Below are positions 38,042-50,337 of a stretch of 64,000 nucleotides of DNA, in pieces; the first letter of the stretch is position 1; every line of letters starts with the position of its first letter. The stretch is from Macrostomum hystrix (Eukaryota > Platyhelminthes > Macrostomidae). A program made the position numbers and the translations under genes. Location of the stretch: contig CATNEN010000039.1 of assembly GCA_950097015.1 (NCBI GenBank), positions 18,334,501-18,398,500 on the forward strand, written 5' to 3'. The notes under the pieces were generated by a model, which saw nothing but the letters and a program-made list of their open reading frames with translations, was not told the origin of the DNA and searched no databases.

Positions 38042-38590
38042 AGTATTTTAATAGTGGATAATAGCTAATTAACATGACTAAAATGAAAAAGAGTCAATGG
38101 GCTTACTGAAGATTACTCATATTAATTATAGGATAGGCTTATAGGCTATTCTGGCCAGGTAGGCCTACCTATGTATTCCTATTCCTATGTATAGCCTGTA
38201 TAGGAATATCACACTAAGTGGGACATGGTGATTGAGGGGTTTTGAGTTGGGTAAATTGTGTGTGAAGAATAAAAAGGTTTAAACAATAATTAATGGGCCT
38301 GGGGACCTATTGAAGATTAATCCTATTTATTAACATTATAGGCACTATAGGGCAAGCCTTTGGGCACTTCTGGGCACCCTAATATATATACGAATTAGAT
38401 ATCATGACAAAGATGAGAAATGACTGCAACAACTAGATTGTTGCAATGAAGTTTTTATAGGATTAAAGTTCAGGAAGCTGCTGAGATTCTGTATTAAAAA
38501 GAAAAAGACAATTTTCCATTCCTTTATTGACATTTACTATTACTTTTTTGTAGCAACGAGCAACATATTGCAAAGATACTAACTATGAAT
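38042..38590. other. AT-rich spacer
   Basis: Between two MITEs; holds several taggcct motifs around 38130-38200 and no coding signal. Confidence 0.5.
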
Positions 38591-39328
38591 ACAGGACAGT
38601 TTGGTAACAGACAGTTCGGTAACACTCAAGGACAGTTTGGTACCATACAGGAGACAGTTCAGTAACACACCGGGGACAGTTTGGTAACAATTGAAAGTCA
38701 ATAAAATCAATCTAGGTTTGTTCTAACAATGTATCTACTATCGTTGCTAGGACACAACTGACTGATGTTACTGATATATCTGAAACTGACACGTCATTTA
38801 GAGTGTGCAAGTAGGGTAAAGGCTCATTCAAAGTGATGTACAAAGTGATGAAAAATTAGTGCAAATTGTGTGATCACACGAAATTTGGCCTCACTTGATG
38901 ACTGTATAAATGGGCCTTAAGTGTGCTAGTTGGCTGCTGAAATACAATTTAATGTAGCATTGATATCAATATACAAGAATTGTATTATATGCAAGATGGC
39001 AGAGGGTGAGCAAAATAGGGTTGTGGGGACAGCTGCACAGTGAACATGGGGCTAAAATATGACTAGGCCTAATGCAAGAATGCAAATATGTAACATGCAA
39101 AATGCAACCTCATACTCATATTTCGAAAAGCTAAATACCTATGGTTCGAAGTGCGATTGACTTTACTTTGTAACTTTACCGAACTAAATATAAAATAATT
39201 TCGCAAAAAACCCTTCCGACCCAGTTTAATCAGTTGTTACCGAACTGTACCTTGATATGTTACCGAACTGTCCTGTGGTGTTACCGAACTGTCTGTTACC
39301 GAATTGTCTGTTACCGAATTGTCCTGTT
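38591..39328. mobile_element. Second non-autonomous DNA transposon with iterated TIRs
   Basis: The left end repeats ggacagtttggtaaca five times (38593-38690). The right end carries the reverse complement tgttaccgaactgtcc five to six times (39233-39328). The outer ends match as acaggacagtttggtaacag against ctgttaccgaattgtcctgt. Foldback-like arms of about 95 bp surround about 540 bp of AT-rich filler without a transposase. The target duplication is not clear (both flanks contain actatg, but not immediately adjacent). Confidence 0.75.
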
Positions 39329-39339
39329 ACCCTACTATG

Positions 39340-41090
39340 TCTAGATGCAAATTACAAATTTAGAATTCAGAGTTTAGATTATAGATTTAAGATTATAAAA
39401 TTAATACTTTATACAAGTTAACTACACTCAGCTAAATATCAGTCAAATATCAGTTAATTAAATCAGTTAAATACATCTAGAACAATCAGCTGAACGACTT
39501 ATGTATGAATTTAATGTTCACTAGACGAACGCGTTTTCATTATTAATTAAAAACGTAAACCACACCAATCGCAGACGCCCATAGTTCTAAGTAATCCAAC
39601 TAATTTTATCTCTTTGAAACATTCAGCTTTTTATTCTAAACAGATTCGATGCAATATTGTTATTTCTAGACCGAATTCAGTATCGTAAAAAATCGTCTTT
39701 GTTTATTTTATTTCTTTTACTTTTTTTATTTTCGTGCTTAAATAAAGATGTTCCTAGAATCAATATTTCAGTCCATCTAAAATCTAGATTTTGCCATCCA
39801 CAGGACAGAATCTAGAGTATACTAATATTCTGTGGTGTTATGTAACATCTTTTAAGGAGAGAAAACCATGTTTGATGTGACCGTCTTGCTAAGGGCTCGC
39901 GAAATTGATCAAATACTACTAAAGTAAAGGGAGTTTAGTCATTGTGTCAATTTATGAAAAAGTATTTGAAAGCCAATATTAATCAACGAAAATGATTCAA
40001 TCATGGTGTTTTGAGTCGTGTGCGACAGCAGCTATTTAAGTATTTTAGTATGCTTTCATATAGTACGATTTATAATTTGCTCGATCCGTTTCTATTGTTT
40101 ATTTAGACTTGAAAGTATAAAACTGATTATTATTTAAGTTTTTTCTACCGGGATTTTTCGTCTTTAACACAGTCGGACTCACACAATGTGGTTTTTCGTT
40201 AAAAAGACGCAAGGAAATTTATGGATACGATGACGCAGGAATAAACCAATTGAAGAAATCTCCAAAATATATTTTTCAAGGGAATCCACAAAAAATAAAA
40301 CGACCATACAATTGCGATGCAATTTTCGCAATATGTGCACACTATGACCATGTTGAAACCATCTTGTTAGATTTCGTACTGTATATATAAATGTCCTTAA
40401 TTGCAATTATTTACCAACATATTACAATGCTAAGATGCCAACCTGACTAACATTTATTATTTCTAACCTTATCAAAACCTATCTGGACTGTGCGACGGAA
40501 CGAAGCCGCGATTTCAAATTTGCCCAGGTAAAGAAATATGCCAAATCATTTTAAAGAGAAAACTGTTTTTTAGTTTTTTATTGTTTATACCTTATGTCCA
40601 CTTTGGCAAGTACAGTAAGACAAGCAAAGATAAAACATTGGTGCGGCTTTTAGTTTTATTAAAATATCTGTTATAAAACAACAGCGAAAATGGCAAAGTT
40701 CGGTAAATATCGATAAAACAAGCTACAAAAGTAACGCACTAAATTTCAGCGGCGTACATCTTTTGAATATCTCATAATCTCAAAAGTTTTATGCCAAAGA
40801 GCGTTCGACAAATCAAGATTCAGCAAGGGAAGGCAATTCAATCTTAATTAGCTGCAAGAAAACTTGCAATAAAAAGAATGTCATCATATTTTTTCATAGA
40901 TTCATCGTTGTTTTTGACTAGCTAAAATATTCGACGTTAATATTTGAAAATAAAAAAGCTTCTTGTCGTAATTACTAGAGCTTGGTGCTTGGTCATAAAA
41001 TAATCCCAGAACGCAGGAGATGTACAAAATCTAAAAGACAGCTGCAGCAACATAACCCAGATACTTTCTAGGAGTCAAATTCGATCAACT
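39340..41090. other. AT-rich region 3' of the ARM-TIR gene
   Basis: No supported exon or repeat. The short minus-strand frame at 40179-40406 has no coding-like composition and is not annotated. Confidence 0.5.
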
Positions 41091-41125
41091 ATTCCATGCA
41101 CAGTTTAAATAGCATTAAACTAATC

Positions 41126-44012
41126 TCACAACTCGTACAGAGCGTTAACAAATCGAGCCACATCAGCAACCTCCGTTGCCACTGGCAGGTAACGCTCGGT
41201 CATTCGATAAAACGCCTCAGGTGCTCGATCTCGGGCCACCAACAGGAAGTGAAGGTCTTCACCAGTCAGGCCGGCAGTCGCGGCCGCCTGCGGCAGACCC
41301 CGCTCTGTGACCCACTGTTGCACCTGGTCCCGGCTCCACTGGCGCACACCTTGTCTGTCCCCGTTGCGATTGGTTATCGGCGGTAGCGCGGCGAAGGTCG
41401 ATGGAAATCGATGCTCGCGAATCGCGCCGGAACTGCCTGGCCGGCTGCCGATTGGGCCGCCATCTACGGCATCCTCGCCGCCGCTCCTAGCGTTGCGAAG
41501 GGCTCCGAGTACCTCTGCCAGCTTCTCATCGAAGTTGTACTTGCCGGAGAAGTCGTAATAGAGGCCCATGCCAAGGATGAAGCCGAGCCAACCGTTGGGC
41601 TTATACCCGCGCTCCAACAGCAGCGGTATCATGCGCCTGCGCATCCTATGCGCGTACTCAGCCTCCATGCGGCAATTGTTGGAGTCTTTGTAAGTGCGGC
41701 TCATGCACATTAGGAATGCGTAGGAGCCTTCCACGGCTTCGGCCATCAGGCCTAGCACTGTATCGCCCTCCTTCATTTGTTCGTAGTCGATCCAGACCTG
41801 TGGGATTTTTTTATTTTGGATTGTAAAATATCTAAAATATCGTAAGTGATTAGCCATCCTAGGCCCTGCTTGGACTCAACCGCTGGTACATCAGGGCAGT
41901 CAAGATAGTCCTCTCTGGCCATGGTTGTTTCGCTACGTATGGTTTCCTGCAAGGCAAAATCCGCAGTGAGGAGTGCCCTTTCTGCCTCTGCCCCGTTTTG
42001 GGAATGCGGAGCATTTAATTTGCTCAGACTTTACTCAGGACAGGCTCACCTACCTAGGCCCAAACCCGGACCTCTCCGACGTTTTCAGGCCTGAGAATAT
42101 CTGCCAGCTCGTCCAATACCTAACGGCCACCAGGCGAGCGACTCTCCACCTCCTGGACTCTCCGGAGGATGACCGCGCTGTGGACGCCGGCATCACCGGA
42201 TCTCCCTGCGCGACACCGCAGCTTTAGTTGCCCGTGGTCGCCAGGGGCTAGCGAAATGGGCTGCGACGCCTCCCCGCTGCATACGGAGGATGCCCCCTAG
42301 CCTGTAGCTAAGTCAATTCAAGTAATTCAACACCCATCCGAATCTAACTTTCTGTGCGTCTAAACACCGTTCTGCAAAATAATCTATTATTCCACGTTGC
42401 ATTTCTAACGCCAGACACTGGAATCGCACCCAGGGAATGATGTAACAATTATGCCAAAGAATGCCACAGCTAGGTGTGGTCGACTCAGGTGGTGTACACT
42501 CTCACTGTGCCTTTTAGGCCCTCAGGGGCATAAATTTCACGGCAAGGCCTCGCCACGGAATCGAGTTCTTGGAGCAAAATTAGGGCGAGCTACCGCACCC
42601 TCCATCAGACTCATATCGAAAAACTCACTTTGACATTACTCTTTATAAGCGCTTCTTTGATTCGCATCACCGCCTGCTTCTGCTCGTGTTGATAGCTGAT
42701 CATCACGTGACCGCCAAAGCCGCCTGGCACGTTGGACTGCCTCAGAGCGGAGCTGGGTCGCACAGCACTTGGACAAGCGGCGGAGATCCTTCCGCCGAGG
42801 TTCAGGTCCAGTGCCTGTGATAGTTAGCCATAATGCTCGTTTTTATTGCATTTTTTAAAGAAACAAATTGACAGCTAATAGAAGAATCCAATTACAAACC
42901 TGCAACGAACTGTAGTTTCGCAGGAGATCCTTTGTCACACAATTCGGCTGCACGCTGGAGTAAAGCCGGATGAAAATCTCCTTGAACTGTTTCTCGATCA
43001 GCTGTTGATTCTCTTCTTTGAAGCTGAGCGTGTATAGAACATCCAACGCTAAGACAATTTCGTCATCTCGGCTTCTGATGCACATTTTGTGAAGCACAGG
43101 CAGCAGACCCATCCCTACGAGAATTTCCTTGTTAACTTCATTCAAGGCCAGTCGGTTTATGCACACTGCCAGCTCGGATGTGTGGTAGCCTGAAGATCTG
43201 CGATCTTGAGCGTCCAGCGATGCGTTTAACATCATCATCAGGTTGTAAATGGTGGCTTTGGCGCTCTCGTAAAGGCTAGCTTTGCTTTCATCAAGAGCGA
43301 ATGCAATTAGCACCAAGCTTTGAGTCTGAATATCAACATTAGAAGTCTTTAAATACGGCATCACAAAATCCACAACATGCAGATCAGTTAGAGCATTGTA
43401 AATATCCGAGTTATTCCGAAAGAACATGTTGTACATGAAGCCGAGAGTGGACAGAATAACTGTCCTGCAGGACTCTACGGTATCATGCTTTGATAACCAG
43501 TGGCTGAGCATCGGGTTGGCAAACTCGCTGAACAGGAAACCAATTCGCGACAGTGCAATGCAAAACTCGACGCCGCAGTCGGTGAAGTTGTGAAAACAGC
43601 CCACGACTAAGAAAAGCAACTGCGCATGCATCGCATTCGCTCTGGCCTGCGAATCGTCCACAGCGGGTGAGCACTTACCGAAGCAACTATCCGCCTGGAC
43701 AGAGTAGATCTCCACGCAAAGACGACTGAGGTGTTCTATTAACTGGGTATGCGTGGCAAGCAGCAGGCTTGCCTGGTGGCGGTGTTTGGCTATTTGAGGC
43801 TCGCTTAGATTCAGGTCTTCCATAGATCCATAGTGGACCAAAAGCTGATTTAAGTTGCGAAAGGTTTTTATTATGTTGCCCTTAAACGAGCCAATTAGTT
43901 TTATTTCATCAGCTGTCAAGCTTTCTTCAAATGCAGTAAGGAATTTATCTATTACCGAATTTTGTTCGGTCAGAAACTTCTTAAATTCGTCTTCACTTTT
44001 GCCGATAGACAT
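41126..44012 (-). CDS. ARM-TIR-SAM protein (putative innate immune or NADase-type signalling)
   Basis: Three exons, 44012-42900, 42814-42629 and 41797-41126, all phase 0, give 656 residues. Residues 1-371 are all-helical with Armadillo-like repeats (for example [20 protein letters not shown] and [12 protein letters not shown]). Residues about 406-530 are a TIR domain: [10 protein letters not shown] (strand A), [12 protein letters not shown] (BB region), [20 protein letters not shown] and [20 protein letters not shown]. Residues 583-656 resemble a SAM domain ([19 protein letters not shown]). The acidic residue in CRMEAE (E478 or E480) is where catalytic Glu of TIR NADases falls; activity is inferred. 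The order differs from SARM1 (ARM-SAM-SAM-TIR). No signal peptide or TM is visible, so it is likely cytosolic. Intron 2 carries a LINE relic and a SINE. Confidence 0.88.
41945..42340 (+). mobile_element. LINE (non-LTR retrotransposon) 3' fragment
   Basis: Frames on the plus strand read [11 protein letters not shown], then after a shift [19 protein letters not shown] and [18 protein letters not shown], ending at about 42227. This is the layout of the C-terminal Cys-His region of many LINE ORF2 proteins (CPxC, HLI-C, then a YLGP/L-FLxATRR tail). It is frameshifted and severely 5' truncated, and lies in an intron of the ARM-TIR gene on the opposite strand. The tail ends in an aattcaagtaattcaa-like stretch. 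Confidence 0.65.
42449..42612 (-). mobile_element. tRNA-derived SINE (family 1)
   Basis: The reverse complement shows a degenerate box A (gtgcggtagctcgccc), box B-like gaactcgattccgtggcgag, then the shared core tatgcccctgagggcc and ggcacagtgagagtgtaca. It shares these in the same order with the copy at 58975-59178, and the core with 3868-4045. It lies in intron 2 of the ARM-TIR gene, in the same orientation as the gene. Confidence 0.7.
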
Positions 44013-44029
44013 GATTAGTGTAATACGTT

Positions 44030-45562
44030 TATTTCAATTTGTGTCTGAAATGAAGTACAGTGGAGACTATGATTACCGAAGTCTCAAAAATAGATTTTGA
44101 TTTTTCCAATAATGGAACGACTTTAAAGCAAACAATAAAATAATTTATATTCAACCTAAGAAACAAAATATCTGCACTTGGTTTGTAACTTAGGCCTTAG
44201 TCTTGACCGTCAATCAAACTTTTGACATTGACATCCTAATTATACTAGTTAACCACACAAAAAATTATGAGCACCTAAAATGTGTTTTATTTCAGACACC
44301 CCATGGCACCCAATGTGCAATGTGCATCGAAGGAGTTTATTCAGCAAGATAATTAGATAAAAAATGTATGCTAATATTCTCATCCATAGACTCAGAGTAG
44401 ATTTCTAGAATACATTCTTATTTTGTGGAGGCTAATAATCGTCTAGATTTATTTATCTATTATTACCAAGGATAACCAGGCTTAAAATTTTGAATAATAA
44501 CACGAATGGTAAACAATTAGCAATTCTAGAGAAGGTATAAAGATACAAAAAATTAATTTTTACGCAATTAATCAATTGCTCGAAAAGATCGTAGATTTTT
44601 TAGGTTGAAAATGTATTATTTCTATTCTCACTAACAACAACTCCATTGTAAAACGTGTCTCAAATAATTTATTTCTTGTGTTAAAAATTAACAAAGTATA
44701 TAATTTTGATACATACGGTTCAATTAAGAGATAATTTTTTAAATAAACTATTAGCATTTGTTAATGTAAATGTTTCTTTTCGGTGAAATGATTTTCCGAG
44801 AAAAACTGACCAACTCTTCCGGTCAGTGATCCTAATAAGAATATAGACTTAGTATATGGCCAACCCTGGCATATATATTCATGTAAATGTTCAGCGCTTA
44901 AAAGCAGACCCATACTTTTGATTTATTTGCGTTTGAAACAAAACTATTCTGTATACCTAAATCGTGTATACCTAAAATCTAAATAAATGTCCACAACAAT
45001 CCACTCAACTATTGTGGTTTATTACATAATGCAAAGCTATTTTACTTAAATAATTGTCCTAGTTGGCAATTGGGACCATTTTTTATGGTAATATGGATCC
45101 CTGCTTCTGTATTATGCAGTTAATCACACAAGAAAAGTGGAAAAGCATCACTCCAGTCCCCACCTCATCAAAATACTAAAATGTTTGCAACTAATAAGCC
45201 CCATTGCTTTTTTTTCTTTATTATTGCTACCAAAAGACTTGGTAATTGTTATCTAAATTGGGTCTTTTAGCTAATGCTTTAATATTGACCAAACTAGCTA
45301 GGCTAATAGTAGACATTATAATAGGTTAAAGATAATTTTTTAATACATTATTTATAGCCAATAATAGGCCTTAGGGCCTAGCCGCCTTAGGCCCTTAGGC
45401 CTATTGTCTGTTAAATTAGGCATACTCCTTAGCTGAATCAGTCAACTGCACAAGTGGAGCACATTACTGCATTTTTATGTACAAAGGTTTTACTTAAAAG
45501 CTAAAGTTCTAACATAGAGTACCCATATTTACATTCACCTAGCTATCATACTCATAGTTGCC
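44030..45562. other. AT-rich spacer upstream of the ARM-TIR gene
   Basis: No coding exon was seen. It presumably includes the promoter of the ARM-TIR gene, but no TATA box or initiator can be defended. A run of taggcct/ttaggcc motifs sits at 45365-45405. Confidence 0.5.
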
Positions 45563-45570
45563 ATTGCATG

Positions 45571-46283
45571 CCATAGTCAGGAAGGTGGCCTTTTTTGTCA
45601 AAAATTACGGCGTGCATAGGCATAGCCAAAGATATTTGGTGTACATTCGGCGTACATTTGGTCTGCCTTGCAACAGTTGGCGTACATTCAGCATATGCCA
45701 TGTCCGCCGCAAATATGTGGCATGATATGGGCTATAAGGTTGGCATATGAGGCAGTGCTAATTCTCTATTATGTCTACCATATATTCTTATTCAAATCTC
45801 TGCCAAAACTTTATGGTAATCTTTGGGTGTGTTCGAGTTGCTAAGAATGAGTTAAAATAAGTTAAAATGACAAAATAGTTTAAAATGGTAATTTTAACAT
45901 CTTCAGTTAAACAAATTAAAAAAGACTAAACTTGTTGGTATAGTACAACAACCAAACTTGTCAAATATTCGATGCAACGGAAGGTTTTTACTTTATTACA
46001 TTACACCATACAGGGATACACCTTGTGATATCAACAATGAAGCAGAATGAATGTCTAAATCTGCTAAATTGTATTAATTAGTTCATTCGTTCATTCATCG
46101 GTGTCCATTCAGTGTCCTAATAAGCTGATAAACAATTAACTAATCGGCGTGCATGGGTGCATTACGGTATATTCGGCGTGCATTATGGTATATTCGCGGC
46201 GTACATATGGTTACATTTGGCGTACATAGGTAGCCCTGCCCGAATTTCATTCCGGCGTACACATGCCACCTTCCTGACTATGG
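45571..46283. mobile_element. hAT-type MITE with perfect 8-bp target duplication
   Basis: 713 bp with terminal inverted repeats ccatagtcaggaaggtggc (45571-45589) and gccaccttcctgactatgg (46265-46283), flanked on both sides by attgcatg (45563-45570 and 46284-46291). An 8-bp duplication is the hallmark of hAT elements. The interior has several ggcgtacat/ggcgtgcat motifs in direct (left) and mostly direct/inverted (right) orientation and no transposase frame. Confidence 0.9.
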
Positions 46284-46291
46284 ATTGCATG

Positions 46292-47360
46292 ATCTCTAAT
46301 TTAAATGTTACTAAAGTAGTCTGTGTTTATCTATGTTCATATGTGTATATGAGCTTATGACATATGCTTTTTTCATTTAATGTGTCCTAATACAACCTAA
46401 CCCAAACATGTAGGTAACTAAATTAAGGATGAGTGAATTAGTGAGTTGTATTTTATATGTTTTAAACACAAAAGTGTTTTTTAATTGAAATCAAAATCAA
46501 AATTTATATTTTCACAAAGCATAGCATTACTAATACTCTATCTATCTTGTATTTACCAAACATTTACTTTCAGGTCTGTTGTTTTCCTATTCTATTTGTC
46601 ATGTACAAGCTATTAATAGACACTGATAATAAGCAGAATTTGTATTTGTGTATGATCTCAGCAACTGAAATCTAAGCTGTTTCACTTGTCAAAAAGTGCT
46701 CATGATGAGTTTAAAAAATTGTAAAATTAAAATCTCAATCAAACTGTTGGAACATCACTACAGCAAATGACATGAATATATACATGCCATTACTTTGTTA
46801 AGTCTATTTGTGTACTGACACACAGTGTGCTCTATAAGAAGTCCATTTTTTAAATAGCTACATAGGACCCCATTTTAGTATGGCTTGTATTAAGGTATTG
46901 AGGCCTAATATTAAGAACTTTAAGCATTTTACCTAGACTTTACTATCATTAATTTTAAGAAGTTTTTGTTTCTGAACCATCTATCTATACTTTTTACTTT
47001 TATCTGTATTTATTTGTACTCAGCTAAGGTCTATATGAATTGGAAAAAAACTACTTTGATGAACAATACCTTGTTTTTTTACAAAGACTTTACCTTGTAT
47101 TAATTGGTTTTTAGAAAAAGTCAAGATGGTCATGATTCTTGAATTAACAGAAACTATTGTTAAATAATAAATGAAGTAGCTAGGGTAAGGAACTAATATA
47201 ATTAATCATTCAGTGTGCCTTAACTAGTGTAAGAACTTTTTGTGCATTTGTACAGTGCCTAAGTGAATTTAGTGAATCAATCTAAAGGCATAACTGTAAA
47301 CAGTTGTTTTTACCAATGATAAGGTGAATAATAAGTGTTTCAATTACATTTTATCAGCTA
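46292..47360. other. AT-rich spacer
   Basis: No coding or repeat structure was seen. Includes the 3' flank of the three-TM gene. Confidence 0.5.
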
Positions 47361-47367
47361 GGTGCAA

Positions 47368-49499
47368 CTAGTCCAGTTGAAAGCGCACACCCAGACGTGT
47401 CTGTCCAACTCTCCCAGACTTCCTGTCTATATGCGGCACCACGGCTGTTTCCCCGCTGACTTTGTCTGTGGCGCTGTGACACAGTGTCAGGCCGCCTTGA
47501 CCCCAGCTGCAGCATCTAGGCACTTGCTTCACTGCTAGTAGTGCATCTGCTATTAGGAGCAGAACAGACGGCATGCACACCAGACTGACTAGCAGTGCAG
47601 GCGCCAGTGCCGCCAGATTAAAGCGCCTGTTGCAGCGCAGAACAATCTGACACTTTCCTTGTTGTTTCAACTTTGTCGAGGATAAAATGAGTGGTTCAAC
47701 CTCATTGGTCAACAGCAGGACCATTCTGTCTGACGGGTTGTCAATGACGCAGGGCTGTTGACCCAGCCGACATACCAGGCGCTGCTTGGAGGTCTCAGTG
47801 GTGTAGTGGTGCGAGGTAAATCTGACACTGTAGGCGTAGCCCTCGCGACCAATCAAGTCTAGGGTGCCGATTGAATCCTCCAGACAAGTCAACTGCATTG
47901 TTAGCCTGCCCCGATGGCTCACGTTGTGCACTGTCTCACTGTTGATGCCATGCACCTGTGTAGGTAGGCCAGGCACATTGAAAAACGCACTTTTAAAATT
48001 TGCACAGATTATTTAAACTTGCACACAGCCAGTTGTACACGTGTTTCGCTGTTGATTGACTGCAATGCCGCTACTACCCACCAAAGTGTTTTTAAATATA
48101 GTCTAATGATGGTAGTACTACACTGGTAGGACTTCAGGGTTCGAAATGGCTTTAAAATCCCTAGCTCTTGAGTCCCCAACACCACACCAAGGAATTATGA
48201 GTTTCCAACGCAGGTAGTATACATAAGTGACTTTGCTATAAGTTCCGTGAAATCCTGTCTATCCTTAGTACCCCCAAGGCTAAGGACTGGCGAAAACCAC
48301 ACCCCATGTGGCATTGCAATTTTTCAAAGGGCTTTAGTGAAAATCATTTGAGTCGGGAAAAAGTCAAGATACGGGGAAAAAAGTTCGCGTAACTGCTCCG
48401 TATCCATTTTACAGCACCTCTTGTGGATTGCTGAACACCCAAACGTACAGTTTTAAGGGTGATTAAAAATAATAGTGTCCTACCGCATCTTCTAGGAGCA
48501 CCTCTCCAAAGCCCATTGTCTCTTTGGGTAGTCTTGTTGATCCGGCATCGACTGCCATGGGCTCAATCTCTTGGTGAAGCCATTTGATACGGCGCATTAG
48601 AAGTCGCAGTCTGTAACGAAATTTGGTCGTCACAGTCAAAGTGCTGACGGCTCCAGGCACCGGAAGCTCCCAGGAAATATCTACCGACTGTTTCGCGGCC
48701 ACTGTCTGCGTATCGATACGACCGATGATTGAACGATTAATCGGTTGAGTAGGCCAGTTATTAATTACTAAGCCAGGAGTAAATAGTTCGACCGGACAAG
48801 TTGTGGGCTGTGACAAGTCTGTTGTAGGTTTTTATGATATAATCATAATGATTAGTCGTAATGATCCAAACGCAAGTCACACATGTACGTATTTTTTATT
48901 CTACAACAAACTTAACTCTTAATTTTGAAGAGATTTGAAGAGAATAATAATTACGATGAATGTGGAACGGAAAATCTCATTGAAGGACAATGCGGAATGG
49001 CAGATCAAACTTAATGAACAATGTAGAATGGCAGATAGCTGCATTAGTTGTCACGACAGTTTAGTGTCACGACTAGAGAAAATTAACCGTTGTCATCACC
49101 TTCTCCTAGTTTGGTCTTTTCGCTGATATCTAACGAGACTGCGTCGCACAGGCCGGCCCAGCTTCCTAGCCGCATCACCAGCTGGTCGCCAGGCCCCGCT
49201 TCGAAGTGCCAGTCGCGAAGGACGCCGAAACCAATCGCTATGCCCGCCAGCCCAGCAGCCGCGGCTAGCCAAGTGAGCAGGACCGCTTGTCTCTGCCAGC
49301 TCCGCTGTCTTCTCCTGTCATCAGGGTTCGTAGACGACTCTTTGCTATCAGCATTGTCAACTCGACAGCCAGCCAGTCGAAACAGTGCCAGACAGGTTAG
49401 CAGAGTGAATGGTGCGAACAGGCAGCCTGCCAGGAGTAACACAATGTCACCCTGTTCGTGAACTTGACGAGTTGTTGGAGCTGTGTAACTGCTCGACAT
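47368..49499 (-). CDS. Unrecognised three-transmembrane protein, three exons
   Basis: Exons 49499-49100, 48818-48484 and 47955-47368 join in phases 1 and 0 (donors GAAG|GTGATG and GCG|GTAGGA; acceptors CAACAG|ACTTG and CACAG|GTGCA), giving 440 residues from MSSSYTAPTTRQVHEQGD to RLGVRFQLD. Hydrophobic segments: IVLLLAGCLFAPFTLLTCLA (about 19-38), AVLLTWLAAAAGLAGIAIGF (about 72-91) and ALAPALLVSLVCMPSVLLLI (in exon 3, about residues 360-380). The central 250 residues are beta-rich with KFRYRLRLLMRRIKWL, an N-glycosylation sequon (NVSH) and Cys residues, consistent with a lumenal or extracellular domain. A loose resemblance of the KFRYRL stretch to TMEM231 was considered, but the rest does not follow. 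No function is assigned. Confidence 0.72.
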
Positions 49500-49939
49500 T
49501 GTGCTGTGATTTGTAGTTCTGCTATCTCCGAGTTTGCTTTGTAAGGCTCATTTGGTTTAGAATAGCTTTTTATCAAGTTTAGAAGGAACTGTAATTCGAT
49601 ACCTTTTTCTTGTTCCAGTAAATAAAATCACAAGGTTTTTTGTGGTGTCTATTAGCGAAAGAATGCAAATAGTTTGAAATTCGACACAGGATGGTTTTGA
49701 TAGTGTCATCTAATTGTGATTCCGTCAGACTTTGCGTGTTGCATTCTGATGCCTAAGTTACCTTTAGGTGCAGTCTTTAGTAAAGTTTTATTCCTCAAAT
49801 ATTTCGAGATGTTCGTGCTCCTAGTTAAAGCATTCAAGAAATCATAATTGAAAAATAAAAAACTGACAAATTGTCAGCTTTTACTTGTTGCCTAGCAACT
49901 AAAGATGTGTATTTCGAATGCTCTATTAAATACTGGAGC
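49500..49939. other. Spacer with the source of an inverted repeat
   Basis: 49640-49825 is present in inverted orientation at about 52790-53000 and, more diverged, in direct orientation at about 50700-50850. It is the 3' flank of the GM2-activator-like pseudogene. No gene was seen. Confidence 0.7.
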
Positions 49940-50337
49940 CTAGTCAGCCTTGCGCATCTCGAACTCGACCTCGAAGCAGCTCAACAGCGCCTTAGATTCG
50001 TGGTTGGTCAGCTCGCGCGGACACGGCACTTGCCCTGGCAATGAATTACATACCACACAATTAATACACCTGTGTCTTTAATACCAAAAAAGAGTAATTT
50101 GAACTCAAGCCAGGCTTGAGCTCGAGGCTCCGAGCTGAGCTCCAGGCTTGAGGCTTGACCTCGGGAATCTTGAGCTCGCCGAGGAAAGTCTTGAGGAAGA
50201 CCTCCAGCTTCAGGTCCATGTCGTTAAAGCCGCGGGTGACGCGACCGGCGAAGCTGATGCTGGAGCGGCCGGGAAAAGTGATGACGCTTGGCACAAGATT
50301 GGCGCTGATCACATCGAGGTCATTGATTGTTGCCGCC
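49940..50337 (-). pseudogene. GM2-activator-like pseudogene (copy A): exons 2 and 4 remain, exon 3 deleted
   Basis: 49940-50034 is exon 4 with 95 bp instead of 96: one base is missing in the gctcg-cgcgg stretch, so the frame breaks after GKCRVRA. 50163-50337 is exon 2, 3'-truncated, with a 4-bp insertion (attg) near its 5' end. Only about 125 bp separate them, and exon 3 is gone; the junction lies in aagccaggcttgag, between a sequence normally just 3' of exon 3 and the exon 2 end. No signal-peptide exon is attached. It is the leftmost member of the tandem cluster. Confidence 0.85.
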
